Below are positions 17,069 through 25,726 of a stretch of DNA of 64,000 bases, in pieces. Position 1 is the first letter of the stretch; every line of letters begins with the position of its first letter. The stretch lies in assembly GCA_900544345.1 (NCBI GenBank), contig UQUR01000001.1, positions 124,001 through 188,000 of the forward strand, in the 5' to 3' direction. Source of the DNA: an uncultured Sutterella sp. (GTDB taxonomy: Bacteria > Pseudomonadota > Gammaproteobacteria > Burkholderiales > Burkholderiaceae_F). The notes beneath the pieces were generated by a model. That model was not told the DNA's origin. It saw nothing but the letters and a program-made list of their open reading frames with translations, and made no database searches. The translations under genes were made by a program, and so were the position numbers.

Positions 17069-18034
17069 CTATTTCAAGTTTTGTTTAAACCAGCTGACAA
17101 CTTTATCAATGATAGGTTTTTGAAACCAGACCGCATCGCCGTGAGAGGCTTCTTCGACCTTAATATATGTGACTCGGTTGCCACTATTCTTCAATGCATC
17201 ATAGAGTTGATCACTTTGAATCGGAGAGACCAAATTATCTTTTGTACCATGCATAATCAAAAAGGTTGGCAGATTCTTTTTGATATGGCCCAGAGGACTG
17301 GCACCGAGTGCTTTTTGACTGTCAGAAGTGATAGGTGCTCCTGGATTTTCATTAAAGGCCACACCGTTAACCAGGAGAGCTTCTGTGACAGCGGGCGAAT
17401 TATGAACTTTTTGGATCGTTTCGCTAAATCCCGCACCTATATTGCGTAGATCAGAAATTCCATAAAGTGTAGCGGCAGCCTGAACTGTTGAATCAATCTG
17501 TAGATTTTCGCCTTTATCAAATTCTTTTTCCTCTCCGGTAACAGCGACCATTTGCGCTAGATAGCCGCCTGCAGAATCACCCAATACACCGATTTTTTGT
17601 GGATCGATGCCGAAGTCATTTGCATGAGCTTTTAAAAAACGTACAGCAGATTTGCCATCTTCTAAAATGGCAGGAAATTTGTTGGGAACGACTCGGTATT
17701 CAGCGGCAGCCACGACAAATCCGGCTTTGGCTAGCGCATAGCGCATTTCAATAAACTTCTCGTAGTCAGTTGTTGTGAAGCCGCCGCCAGGAAAATAAAT
17801 TACAGCAGGTTTATCCTCTTTTGTTCGAGGAATAAGTAATGTCATTCTCAGAGCTCGATTGGCTCTTCTAGAGTGTATTTGAGAATAAATGACATTGCCG
17901 ATTTCATCAACTTGATGTTCGGTCACATTAACTTGCATGGTCTCTGTGTGCGCTTGAGGAACTTGCGCATAGGCTCCGAATGCCACTAGTCCAGAAACAG
18001 CAGTTGCTGTGACTAAGGCCTTTAATGTGTTCAT
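17069..18034 (-). CDS. Exported alpha/beta hydrolase (hormone-sensitive-lipase/BD-FAE type esterase)
   Basis: Probable secreted carboxylesterase, 321 residues. An N-terminal signal peptide (MNTLKALVTATAVSGLVAFG, then AYA) points to the periplasm. The oxyanion-hole segment FPGGGF (near residue 80) replaces the HGGG of this family. The nucleophile elbow is GDSAGGY (near 149-155), the acid lies in HGTKDNLVSP and the catalytic His in EEASHGDAVW near the C-terminus. The substrate is unknown. It is cotranscribed with the RidA gene 12 bases downstream. SulP, upstream, is separated by a terminator. Confidence 0.82.
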   Translation of the reverse strand: MNTLKALVTATAVSGLVAFGAYAQVPQAHTETMQVNVTEHQVDEIGNVIYSQIHSRRANRALRMTLLIPRTKEDKPAVIYFPGGGFTTTDYEKFIEMRYALAKAGFVVAAAEYRVVPNKFPAILEDGKSAVRFLKAHANDFGIDPQKIGVLGDSAGGYLAQMVAVTGEEKEFDKGENLQIDSTVQAAATLYGISDLRNIGAGFSETIQKVHNSPAVTEALLVNGVAFNENPGAPITSDSQKALGASPLGHIKKNLPTFLIMHGTKDNLVSPIQSDQLYDALKNSGNRVTYIKVEEASHGDAVWFQKPIIDKVVSWFKQNLK

Positions 18035-18045
18035 AAAGCTCTCCC

Positions 18046-18079
18046 AAAAAATATTCGGCTGATTGTCAGTCAGCCGAAT
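18046..18079 (-). terminator. Rho-independent terminator of the SulP gene
   Basis: ATTCGGCTGA / TCAGCCGAAT, 10-bp perfect stem with a 7-base loop, followed on the minus strand by ATTTTTTGG. Confidence 0.85.
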
Positions 18080-18084
18080 AATTA

Positions 18085-19791
18085 TTAAGCAATGTTTCTT
18101 AAAAGCTCTCGAGCCAGTCGCTCGGCTTCCAGCATATTATCAACCATATTGCGTCCCAAGGTTTGTGCAATACCGGTACGCTCCATTTGGTGCAGAGTGT
18201 GTCCTGAGGCCCCACAGATGATAAGTTCAAAATTACGTCTCTTTAGAGCACGCAAGTATGTTGAAATGATATCCATGGCGGAATTATCAATATTCATCAA
18301 AGCAGTGCAGTTGAGAATAACGACTTTATTGGCGTTACGAGCCGTAATGCGCTTTGGGTCGGTCATGTAAGAGAGTTTAGAGACAGAGCCAAAGAAGAGC
18401 GACCCCTGCAGACGCCAGGCTTCAATACCTTCTGGTGTATCAGCAGGCAGCGTCATTTGCGTCACGCTTGTCAGCGTGTTCATGCGATAGATGAAGAAAA
18501 GGCACGAAATGACCAGACCAACTTCTACAGCAACCGTTAAATCAAAGATCACAGTTAAAAGGAATGTGGCAATAAGTGTGACCTTATAGGACATTGTCAT
18601 GCGGCGCAGACGTTTAAATTCAGCCCAGTTGCCCATGTTAAGTGCAACGTTGAGCAAAATAGCTGAGAGAGCCGCCAGGGGGATATTAGAGGCTAAAGGT
18701 GCAGCAGCCAGAATTACCACTAAAAGGGTGATGGCGTGAACAACACCGGAGATAGGGGAGACGGCACCGCTCTTAATGTTGGTAACTGTACGGGCAATGG
18801 TACCCGTAGCCGGAATACCGCCAAAGAAAGGCACGACTAAGTTAGCGATACCTTGTCCCATTAATTCTTGATTGGGATTGTGTCTGTCATCGGTTAATGT
18901 GTCTGCCACACGGGCACACAAAAGCGACTCAATAGCACCTAAAAGGGCAATGGTGATCATTGGTCCAAATAGATGGCGAATGTTTTCCCAATTGAAATCT
19001 GGAACTTGGATAGAGGGCAATGTTTGAGGAATGCCGCCAAATTTACTGCCGATGGTTTCAACCGGTAAATTTAAACTGGAAACTGCAATCGTAGAAACAA
19101 TCAAAACAATCACTGTTCCAGGAATCTTGGCAATCCAACGTTTCCATTGCATTGTCCGACTCGAAGTATCAGTTGGCCAGAATCGAACAATGCCAAAAGA
19201 TATCAGAGCAATGCCTAGGGCATAAAAATTGACGGTTTCGATATGCGCAGAGATGGCACTCATTTGGCCGAAAAAGTCTGCGGGCATTTTGTCAATGCTC
19301 AATCCAAAGAAATCTTTGACTTGGGACAGAGCAATCAACACAGCAATACCGTTAGTAAAGCCGATCACAATCGAAATAGGAATAAACCGGATGAAGCTGC
19401 CTATTTTTAATAGCCCCATTAAAAACAGCAGTATGCCGCTACCGATTGTGGCAATCATCAGGTTGGCTAAACCGTAGTTAGCAATAATGCCGTAAATGAT
19501 CACAATAAAGGCGCCTGCAGGTCCTCCGATCTGTACACGGCAGCCGCCTAAAATCGCGATTAAAAAGCCTGCGATGATGGATGTGTAGATACCTGCTTCT
19601 GGCGTTACACCTGATGCAATGGCAAAGGCCATTGCAAGCGGCAAAGCCACCATGCCGACTGTGAGACCGGAGCTGATGTCACGAGAAAGGCTGTGGGCAT
19701 TGTAGTGGCCGAAAAGGTCGAAGCTGACCGGGTGGAACGGTTCAAGAGGGATATGTTCCCGAATATTTTTTAAGGTTTGAGCAAAGCTCAT
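18085..19791 (-). CDS. SulP family inorganic anion transporter with STAS domain
   Basis: Inner-membrane anion carrier (sulfate, bicarbonate or dicarboxylate in this family), 568 residues. The early consensus ISSGLTVGMVALPLAMAFAIASG sits near residues 40-62 and SulP marks follow (ELMGQGIANLVVPFFGGIPATGTIARTVTNI, residues about 305-335, given in two parts). About ten to twelve membrane segments are followed by a cytoplasmic STAS domain from about residue 440, with NCTALMNIDNSAMDII. The ion carried cannot be predicted. It forms a single-gene unit between terminators. Confidence 0.92.
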   Translation of the reverse strand: MSFAQTLKNIREHIPLEPFHPVSFDLFGHYNAHSLSRDISSGLTVGMVALPLAMAFAIASGVTPEAGIYTSIIAGFLIAILGGCRVQIGGPAGAFIVIIYGIIANYGLANLMIATIGSGILLFLMGLLKIGSFIRFIPISIVIGFTNGIAVLIALSQVKDFFGLSIDKMPADFFGQMSAISAHIETVNFYALGIALISFGIVRFWPTDTSSRTMQWKRWIAKIPGTVIVLIVSTIAVSSLNLPVETIGSKFGGIPQTLPSIQVPDFNWENIRHLFGPMITIALLGAIESLLCARVADTLTDDRHNPNQELMGQGIANLVVPFFGGIPATGTIARTVTNIKSGAVSPISGVVHAITLLVVILAAAPLASNIPLAALSAILLNVALNMGNWAEFKRLRRMTMSYKVTLIATFLLTVIFDLTVAVEVGLVISCLFFIYRMNTLTSVTQMTLPADTPEGIEAWRLQGSLFFGSVSKLSYMTDPKRITARNANKVVILNCTALMNIDNSAMDIISTYLRALKRRNFELIICGASGHTLHQMERTGIAQTLGRNMVDNMLEAERLARELLRNIA

Positions 19792-19837
19792 TTTATTTTT
19801 AAAGAGAGTGAGTTGAAAATATTATGTTTTTGTTTGG

Positions 19838-19867
19838 AAAAACAGTTGGCCTGAGCCAACTGTTTTT
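19838..19867. terminator. Rho-independent terminator of metG
   Basis: AAAAACAGTTGGC / GCCAACTGTTTTT, a perfect 13-bp stem with a CTGA loop. The A/T flanks make it work on either strand; here it ends the minus-strand metG. Confidence 0.86.
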
Positions 19868-19891
19868 CGAGGTCACAATTATTCCTGATTT

Positions 19892-21940
19892 TTAGCGAAG
19901 ACGCATACCGGGTTTGGCGCCTGCCTGAGGTTCTAGAATAAAGAGTCCGTCTTTATCATCAGCGCCGCTTGCTGACAAAAGCATGCCTTCGCTCACACCG
20001 AAACGCATCTTTCTAGGCGCAAGGTTAGCAATTACCACTGTGAGCTTGCCTTCCAAATCCTGAGGATCGTACCAAGCCTGAATACCCGAGAAAATGTTGC
20101 GGGTCTTACCTTCGCCGATATCGACCGTAAGACGCAGGAGTTTGGAGGAGCCTTCTACTTTTTCACACTTTACGATTTTGGCCACACGCATATCGAGTTT
20201 GGCAAAATCGTTGATGGTTACTTCAGGGGCGATTTCTTCGCCACAAGGAGCTACCGGTTTGATCTCTTCAACCACAGGGGGAATGAGGGCGTCAAGTTGC
20301 TTGATGTCGCAGCGCTGCATCAAATGTGTAAATGGTTTAATTTGAACGTCAGAGGTCAAAGGACGCAGAGCGCTTTCCCAATCAAGTTCTCCGCAGTTGA
20401 GGAATGCCTCAACTTTAGCGGCTGTTGCCGGCAGGACAGGTTTGAGCATTAAAGTCATCAGCCGGAACGCCTCAAGAGCCACCGAGCAGACTTCATGCAG
20501 TTTATCTTGATTGTCCTCCGACTTGGCCAATTCCCAGGGCTTTTCACGATCAATATATTCATTGACGGAGTCAGCCATGGCCATAATGGAGCGTAAAGCA
20601 CGTGAGTATTCGCGCTGGTTATAAAGTGCTGCAATGCCTTCCACTGCGTTGCGCATTACTTTAATGAGAGTGTGCTCAGCTACGCAATCGGCGACACGGG
20701 CATTGAAGCGCTTCACAATGAAACCGGCCGCACGGCTGGCAATATTGACATATTTGCCGATGAGGTCAGAATTGACGCGAGCCATGAAGTCACTCTTACT
20801 GAAGTCCACATCGTCGTTTGTCGGGCCCATCTTGGCTGCAAGGTAATAACGAAGCCATTCGGCATTCATACCCAATTCCAAATATTTCATCGGGCTGATG
20901 CCAGTGCCGCGGCTCTTACTCATCTTGCGGCCATCAACGGTCATGAAACCATGGACAAAAACATTGTCTGGCACGCGGTAGGGCTGGCCAGCAAAGTGCA
21001 GCATGGCAGGCCAAAAGAGCGTGTGGAAGTAAACGATATCTTTACCGATGAAGTGAATCTGTTCAGTTTTCTCGTCGCCTAAGAACTTCCAAAAATCAAA
21101 ACCGATCTTCTTGGAGTAATTCATGAGACTGGCGTAATAGCCGACAGGGGCGTCAAGCCAGACATAGAAGTACTTGCCCGGAGCATCCGGGATAGGAATA
21201 CCGAAATACGGTTCATCGCGTGAAATGTCCCAGTCGCCAAGTTTACCTTCGCCAAGCCACTCTTCGTCCTTAGCACGAATTTCAGGCTGTACACGATCAG
21301 CTCCGCTTTTACCTTTTCCGTTGACCCAGTCGCGAAGGAAAGACACGCATGAGGGGTCGGAGAGACGGAAGAAGTAGTGCGTGGATTTACGCAATTCCGG
21401 TTTTGCACCAGACAGTGCAGAGAAGGGGTTGATTAATTCAGTAGGAGAATAAACGGCACCGCACTTTTCACAGTTGTCGCCGTACTGGTCTTCTGCACCG
21501 CAGCGCGGGCAGGTACCTTTGATGAAACGGTCAGCAAGGAACATCCCCTTGACCGGATCGTAAAATTGTTCGATATCTTTGGTGTAAATAAGGCCAGCAG
21601 CCTTCAAACGTTTGTAGATGTCTTGCGAAAGCATGACGTTTTCTTCACTGTCGGTTGAGTACCAGTGATCAAACTTAATATGAAAACCGTCAAGATAGGC
21701 TTTGCGGCCGGCGGCAATACGAGCCACAAATTCCTGTGGCGTGATGCCTTCTTTTTGCGCGGCAATCATCATAGGAGCGCCGTGAGTGTCGTCAGCGCCG
21801 ACAAAATGAACAGTGTGCCCGTACATTCGCTGAGTACGCACCCAAATGTCGGCCTGGATATATTCCATGATATGACCGATATGGAAATGACCGTTAGCAT
21901 ACGGCAGTGCTGTTGTAACGAATATTTGGCGTTTTTGCAT
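19892..21940 (-). CDS. metG: Methionyl-tRNA synthetase
   Basis: Charges methionine onto initiator and elongator tRNA. The frame is open further upstream (to 22036), but the conserved N-terminus MQKRQIFVTTALPYANG begins at 21940, giving 682 residues, normal for the dimeric form. The HIGH equivalent is GHFHIGHIME, the knuckles are CPRCGAEDQYGDNCEKCG (four Cys zinc site), and the KMSKS loop is GRKMSKSRGTG. The C-terminal 100 residues form the tRNA-binding/EMAP domain (DFAKLDMRVAKIVKCEKV...). It is divergent from apbC. Confidence 0.96.
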   Translation of the reverse strand: MQKRQIFVTTALPYANGHFHIGHIMEYIQADIWVRTQRMYGHTVHFVGADDTHGAPMMIAAQKEGITPQEFVARIAAGRKAYLDGFHIKFDHWYSTDSEENVMLSQDIYKRLKAAGLIYTKDIEQFYDPVKGMFLADRFIKGTCPRCGAEDQYGDNCEKCGAVYSPTELINPFSALSGAKPELRKSTHYFFRLSDPSCVSFLRDWVNGKGKSGADRVQPEIRAKDEEWLGEGKLGDWDISRDEPYFGIPIPDAPGKYFYVWLDAPVGYYASLMNYSKKIGFDFWKFLGDEKTEQIHFIGKDIVYFHTLFWPAMLHFAGQPYRVPDNVFVHGFMTVDGRKMSKSRGTGISPMKYLELGMNAEWLRYYLAAKMGPTNDDVDFSKSDFMARVNSDLIGKYVNIASRAAGFIVKRFNARVADCVAEHTLIKVMRNAVEGIAALYNQREYSRALRSIMAMADSVNEYIDREKPWELAKSEDNQDKLHEVCSVALEAFRLMTLMLKPVLPATAAKVEAFLNCGELDWESALRPLTSDVQIKPFTHLMQRCDIKQLDALIPPVVEEIKPVAPCGEEIAPEVTINDFAKLDMRVAKIVKCEKVEGSSKLLRLTVDIGEGKTRNIFSGIQAWYDPQDLEGKLTVVIANLAPRKMRFGVSEGMLLSASGADDKDGLFILEPQAGAKPGMRLR

Positions 21941-22082
21941 GATGAAATGTCCCGAAATTAGGCGCAAAAGAAACAAAGAGGTCAATATTTTAGCAAAGCG
22001 ACCCGAAATTCTCTCTTTAAGATCTTGAGCTTGCACGAGAAAAATCGGAAAATACGTTTTGTTGTCAAAACGGAGTCAGAAA

Positions 22083-23153
22083 GTGAATCAAAAAGAAGAG
22101 ATTTTAAAAGTGATGGGAACGGTGCTCGATCCCTGGATGAACATGGATTACCTGTCGGCGCGAATGGTAAAGGTTGCCGATGATGCAAGCTCGATTACGG
22201 TGCAGCTTGGCTACCCGGCAAAAAGCGTAAAGGATGAAGTTAAAAACAAGGTTAAAGAGGCGTTGAGTGCGGCAGGCCTCAATGTTGAAGTAAAAGTTGA
22301 ACAAAATATTATTGCCCATGCTGTTCAGCGCACTCTAAAAGTCTTACCTAATGTGAAGAATATTATTGCCGTCTCTAGTGGCAAGGGTGGAGTGGGTAAA
22401 AGCACCGTAGCCGCTAATATCGCCTTGGCACTTGCTGCAGAGGGGGCAAAGGTCGGTGTTTTGGATGCTGACATTTACGGTCCAAGCCAGCCCATGATGC
22501 TTGGAGCACTGGGACGCCCCATGACCAATGACGGTCAGAATATGAATCCGATCGTTTCTTTGGGTTTGGAAATCAATTCAATCGGTTTTTTAATTGATCC
22601 CGATGAGCCGATGATTTGGAGAGGACCTCTCGTAGCTCAGGCATTAACACAGCTTTTAACCCAGACCAATTGGCATGACCTGGATTATTTAGTTATTGAC
22701 ATGCCGCCCGGAACAGGAGATATTCAACTCACCCTTTCTCAAACGGTGCCAGTAACAGGCGCAATTGTTGTGACCACGCCGCAGGATATTGCGCTTCTTG
22801 ATGCTAAAAAGGGCCTGAGGATGTTCCAGAAGGTCAATGTGCCTATTTTGGGTTTAGTGGAAAATATGTCTCTATTTGTGTGCCCCGAGTGCGGACATGT
22901 GGAGCATATTTTTGGCCAGGGCGGAGCCAAACGTATGAGTGAGACTTACCACGTAGATGTTCTGGGACAGCTACCTTTGGATGCCAAGATCCGTGAAGAG
23001 GCTGATTCCGGAGCACCGACGGTTATCTCTTCGCCCGATTCTTTAGCCGGGAAAATTTATCGAGAAATTGCCTTAAAGGCAGCAGCGGCTATAGCTAAAA
23101 CGGCTAAAGATATGTCTTTGAAGATGCCACGGGTGCGTGTGGAGAATAACTGA
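22083..23153 (+). CDS. apbC: Iron-sulfur cluster carrier ATPase ApbC/Mrp
   Basis: P-loop ATPase that carries [4Fe-4S] clusters to apo-proteins, 356 residues. An N-terminal MIP18-like domain (about 1-80) precedes the deviant Walker A SSGKGGVGKST (near residue 99-109), DADIYGPSQP, and the C-terminal CPECGH motif whose two Cys bind the bridging cluster. The start is taken as GTG at 22083, nine bases after CGGAG; an in-frame TTG lies at 22059. Its stop overlaps the start of the next hydrolase gene by one base (TGATG), so the two are translationally coupled. Confidence 0.94.
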   Translation: MNQKEEILKVMGTVLDPWMNMDYLSARMVKVADDASSITVQLGYPAKSVKDEVKNKVKEALSAAGLNVEVKVEQNIIAHAVQRTLKVLPNVKNIIAVSSGKGGVGKSTVAANIALALAAEGAKVGVLDADIYGPSQPMMLGALGRPMTNDGQNMNPIVSLGLEINSIGFLIDPDEPMIWRGPLVAQALTQLLTQTNWHDLDYLVIDMPPGTGDIQLTLSQTVPVTGAIVVTTPQDIALLDAKKGLRMFQKVNVPILGLVENMSLFVCPECGHVEHIFGQGGAKRMSETYHVDVLGQLPLDAKIREEADSGAPTVISSPDSLAGKIYREIALKAAAAIAKTAKDMSLKMPRVRVENN

Positions 23154-24139
23154 TGCCATTAGTGACCCCTGATTACAGAGCGCCGAGATGGTTGGCTGGC
23201 GCTCAGATTCAGACAATTTTTGCTGCAAAAGTGTGCAAAAAACCCAATGTTGTCTACAGACGAGAACGCTGGGATACGCCCGATGGCGACTTCACCGATG
23301 TGGATTGGGCAACGCCAGAGGCAGCCGATCCGCATACGCCGATTGTTGTGCATTTTCACGGTCTGGAGGGTAGTTCCAAAAGTCACTACGCCTTAGCGCT
23401 AATGCATGAGACTGTATCCCGTGGTTGGAGGGGCTGTGTTTCTATATTCAGAAGCTGCTCGGGTGAACTCAACCGCAGCATCAAGACCTACCATGCGGGT
23501 GATATTGATCAGGTTCAGTGGGTGCTTGAAACGGTTCGTGCCCGCTATCCTGAGGCACCAATTTACGCTGTCGGCGTTTCGCTTGGAGGAAATCAATTAG
23601 CACTTTTTTGCGGCAAGCGTGCCCAGACAGCCAAAAAACTTTTAACTGCCGCAGTGAGCGTCGGGGCGCCTGTTGATTTGGTAGCGGGCAGTAATTTGTT
23701 ACGTTTCGGTTTTAATCGACTCTACTCCAAAATGTTTTTGGATACACTGATTCCCAAAGTCATTAAAAAGTGCGAAACCATACCACAGATGCGAGAACTC
23801 GTTGACGAGGAAGCAATCAAGCACTGTAAGAATTTTTATGACTTTGATTCGTTATATACCGCACCAGTACACGGCTTTAAAAGTGCAATGGACTATTGGA
23901 CTAAGGCTTCGGCCAAACCATGGCTCAAATATGTAGAAGTACCGCTTTTGCTCTTAAACGCTAAAAACGATCCATTTATGCCTCAATGGGCTTTACCAAC
24001 ATTAAACGACATCTCTGAAAATGTATGGCTTGATCAGCCTGAAGAAGGGGGACATGTTGGTTTCCCGACTGGCAGTCCACCGGGAAAAATTGATTACTTG
24101 CCGAAACGCATTTTTAGATTCTTTTTGCAGCGTCAATAA
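23153..24139 (+). CDS. YheT-type alpha/beta hydrolase
   Basis: Predicted cytoplasmic hydrolase of the YheT/ABHD1-3 family, 328 residues. The N-terminal APRWLAGAQIQTIF is characteristic of the family. HFHGLEGSSKSHYA forms the oxyanion hole, GVSLGGNQ the nucleophile elbow (near residue 140), NAKNDPFMP carries the acid and EGGHVGF the catalytic His. Its substrate is unknown. The ATG shares one base with the apbC stop, and the pair ends in a strong terminator. Confidence 0.88.
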   Translation: MPLVTPDYRAPRWLAGAQIQTIFAAKVCKKPNVVYRRERWDTPDGDFTDVDWATPEAADPHTPIVVHFHGLEGSSKSHYALALMHETVSRGWRGCVSIFRSCSGELNRSIKTYHAGDIDQVQWVLETVRARYPEAPIYAVGVSLGGNQLALFCGKRAQTAKKLLTAAVSVGAPVDLVAGSNLLRFGFNRLYSKMFLDTLIPKVIKKCETIPQMRELVDEEAIKHCKNFYDFDSLYTAPVHGFKSAMDYWTKASAKPWLKYVEVPLLLLNAKNDPFMPQWALPTLNDISENVWLDQPEEGGHVGFPTGSPPGKIDYLPKRIFRFFLQRQ

Positions 24140-24199
24140 CATGGCTTAATGACTCTGAACGGAAATAGGTTGCTCGATCTGCTGTTTAGCAGGTATTTT

Positions 24200-24252
24200 C
24201 CGATTTCGTATTTTTCCTTTTAAATACGGTAAAATCGGCGTTTGTTTTTTCT
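24200..24252 (+). terminator. Strong terminator of apbC-yheT
   Basis: Two stacked arms, CCGATTT / AAATCGG and CGTATTT / AAATACG, make a 14-bp stem with a small bulge, followed by CGTTTGTTTTTTCT. The downstream structured leader begins a few bases later. Confidence 0.83.
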
Positions 24253-24260
24253 ATAACGTT

Positions 24261-24315
24261 GCCGCGTCGGTTTGTTCTACCGGGTCTGCGGTTCCGTACT
24301 TTTACGGAGGCTCTT
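24261..24315 (+). promoter_or_regulatory. Structured 5' leader of the VUT transporter, riboswitch-like
   Basis: Two nested stems, CCGC(24262)/GCGG(24288) and CGGT(24268)/ACCG(24278), stand just before a separate hairpin TCCGTA/TACGGA (24293-24298 with 24303-24308). The right arm of that hairpin covers the first bases of the GGAGG ribosome site at 24306-24310, so it could shut translation. The downstream gene is of the queuosine-precursor transporter type and queC is next door, which makes a preQ1-type ligand reasonable. I cannot match it to a known preQ1 riboswitch consensus. Confidence 0.4.
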
Positions 24316-24879
24316 ATGTCCCATAAGTGGCTCAGCAAGGACACAATCTGTGGCCTTGTTGCTTTAACGCTTTTTATTCTGACGATTCCTTTAAGTAATT
24401 GGGTCGTTGTTAATGTCGGTTTAGTCTGTGAGGCAAACGGCCCCTGTCTGATTCCGGTATGGCCTGGTTTGATGGCGCCTTCGGCTGTGATGATTGCTGG
24501 AGCTGCGCTTGTATTGAGAAACGGTGTTCAGGCTTTTTTAGGAGCTCCCTTTTCTCTAATGGCTATTGCGGTCGGAACAGCTTTGTCCGCCCTTTTTGCT
24601 TCCCCATCACTTGTGATTGCTTCAGCGGCTGCATTCTGCTTTTCTGAGTTAGCCGATTTTGCGGTCTATACTCCGATGAGAAAGCATTTTCCGGCTTTCT
24701 CTGTTGTGATGGCTGGATTGGTTGGTTCCATTATCGATAGTGCCATTTTCCTCTCATTGGCCTTTGGAAGCATTGAGTTTATTGAAGGCCAAGTGTTGGG
24801 AAAATTCTGGATGTCATTGCTTGCTGGAATGGTGATACGTTATTTAAGACCGCGTTTGGCGCCAAATCCGAAATTTTGA
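24316..24879 (+). CDS. VUT family transporter, probable queuosine-precursor importer
   Basis: Inner-membrane protein of the VUT/YhhQ (DUF165) family, 187 residues with about six membrane segments. The stretch PGLMAPSAVMIAGAALVLRN and the later FSELADFAVYTPMRK are typical of the proteobacterial branch. The start at 24316 follows GGAGG by five bases; the frame is open to 24259 but that part overlaps the structured leader. Characterised relatives import queuosine precursors, and the convergent queC gene supports that role here. Export or import of another vitamin remains possible. Confidence 0.8.
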   Translation: MSHKWLSKDTICGLVALTLFILTIPLSNWVVVNVGLVCEANGPCLIPVWPGLMAPSAVMIAGAALVLRNGVQAFLGAPFSLMAIAVGTALSALFASPSLVIASAAAFCFSELADFAVYTPMRKHFPAFSVVMAGLVGSIIDSAIFLSLAFGSIEFIEGQVLGKFWMSLLAGMVIRYLRPRLAPNPKF

Positions 24880-24886
24880 TGACTAT

Positions 24887-24920
24887 TTAAAGCCTCCGCT
24901 AAAGTTTTCGGAGGCTTTAA
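24887..24920. terminator. Bidirectional terminator between VUT gene and queC
   Basis: TTAAAGCCTCCG / CGGAGGCTTTAA, a perfect 12-bp stem with a 10-base loop; its A/T ends act as U-runs for both converging genes. Confidence 0.83.
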
Positions 24921-24921
24921 G

Positions 24922-25632
24922 TTAACAAGCTTTAAATCTTAAAAATTCTTCAAATCCATGTTGTCGTAATAGGCAGGCAGGACACTTGCCACAGCCGTAG
25001 CCCCATGGATGAAGGTGCTCATGATCGCCTTCGTAGCAGGTATGAGTTTCCTTGACGATAAAGTCAACGAGTTCCTTGCCGCCCAGTTCTTGGGCTAAGA
25101 GCCATGTTTGAGCTTTAGTTTTAAACATGAGTGGCGTAACAATTTCAATTTTCCAGTCCATCCCCAGGCTCAGTGCCTTTTCCAAAGCATCCATCGTGTT
25201 ACGCCTGCAGTCTGGATAACCAGAAAAATCCGCCTGACCGACACCGGTTACTATTGTATGCACCTCCTTAAGGTAGGCTCGGGCAGCTGCGTAAGTCAAA
25301 AACATTAAGTTTCGGGCAGGAACAAAAGAAGTGGGTAGTCCGCGAGAGCCGTGCGCTTTGATTGCTTCTCCTGACCCTGTGAGAGCACTTGAAGACACTT
25401 TCCCAAAGCTTTGAGCATCGATGAGAAGGTCTTCTCGCAGTTTTGATGCTAATTGCGGATATTTTGTTCTGATTTTCGCAAGAATCTCTTCTCGGCACTG
25501 CAATTCAACGACATTTTTCTGTCCATAGTTAAAGCCGACCGTTTCAACAAAGTCGAAGTGCTTTAAGGCCCAGAAAAGACAGGTAGTAGAGTCCTGTCCG
25601 CCGGAAAAACTTACAATTGCGCCATTTTGCAT
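24922..25632 (-). CDS. queC: 7-cyano-7-deazaguanine synthase
   Basis: ATP-dependent enzyme that makes preQ0, the precursor of queuosine in tRNA, 236 residues. The PP-loop ATP pyrophosphatase motif SGGQDSTTC is at residues 9-17. The zinc site is formed by the Cys in THTCYEGD together with GCGKCPACLLR near the C-terminus. FVPARNLMFLTYAAA and GVGQADFSGYPDC are further family blocks. It is a single gene converging on the VUT transporter; queD and queE are not in the window. Confidence 0.95.
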   Translation of the reverse strand: MQNGAIVSFSGGQDSTTCLFWALKHFDFVETVGFNYGQKNVVELQCREEILAKIRTKYPQLASKLREDLLIDAQSFGKVSSSALTGSGEAIKAHGSRGLPTSFVPARNLMFLTYAAARAYLKEVHTIVTGVGQADFSGYPDCRRNTMDALEKALSLGMDWKIEIVTPLMFKTKAQTWLLAQELGGKELVDFIVKETHTCYEGDHEHLHPWGYGCGKCPACLLRQHGFEEFLRFKAC

Positions 25633-25726
25633 ACATTGTCCTTTCTCATTAAGCCGTGCAGTCTAGCGCATTTTCCTAACCAGTTCTGTGCTAACCTTCG
25701 GGAAAATATTTTTGAGACTCATTTTC

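Noticed and set aside
24259..24315. Upstream extension of the VUT protein by 19 codons
   Set aside because: It would lie in the structured leader and lacks a ribosome site, whereas 24316 has GGAGG at good spacing.
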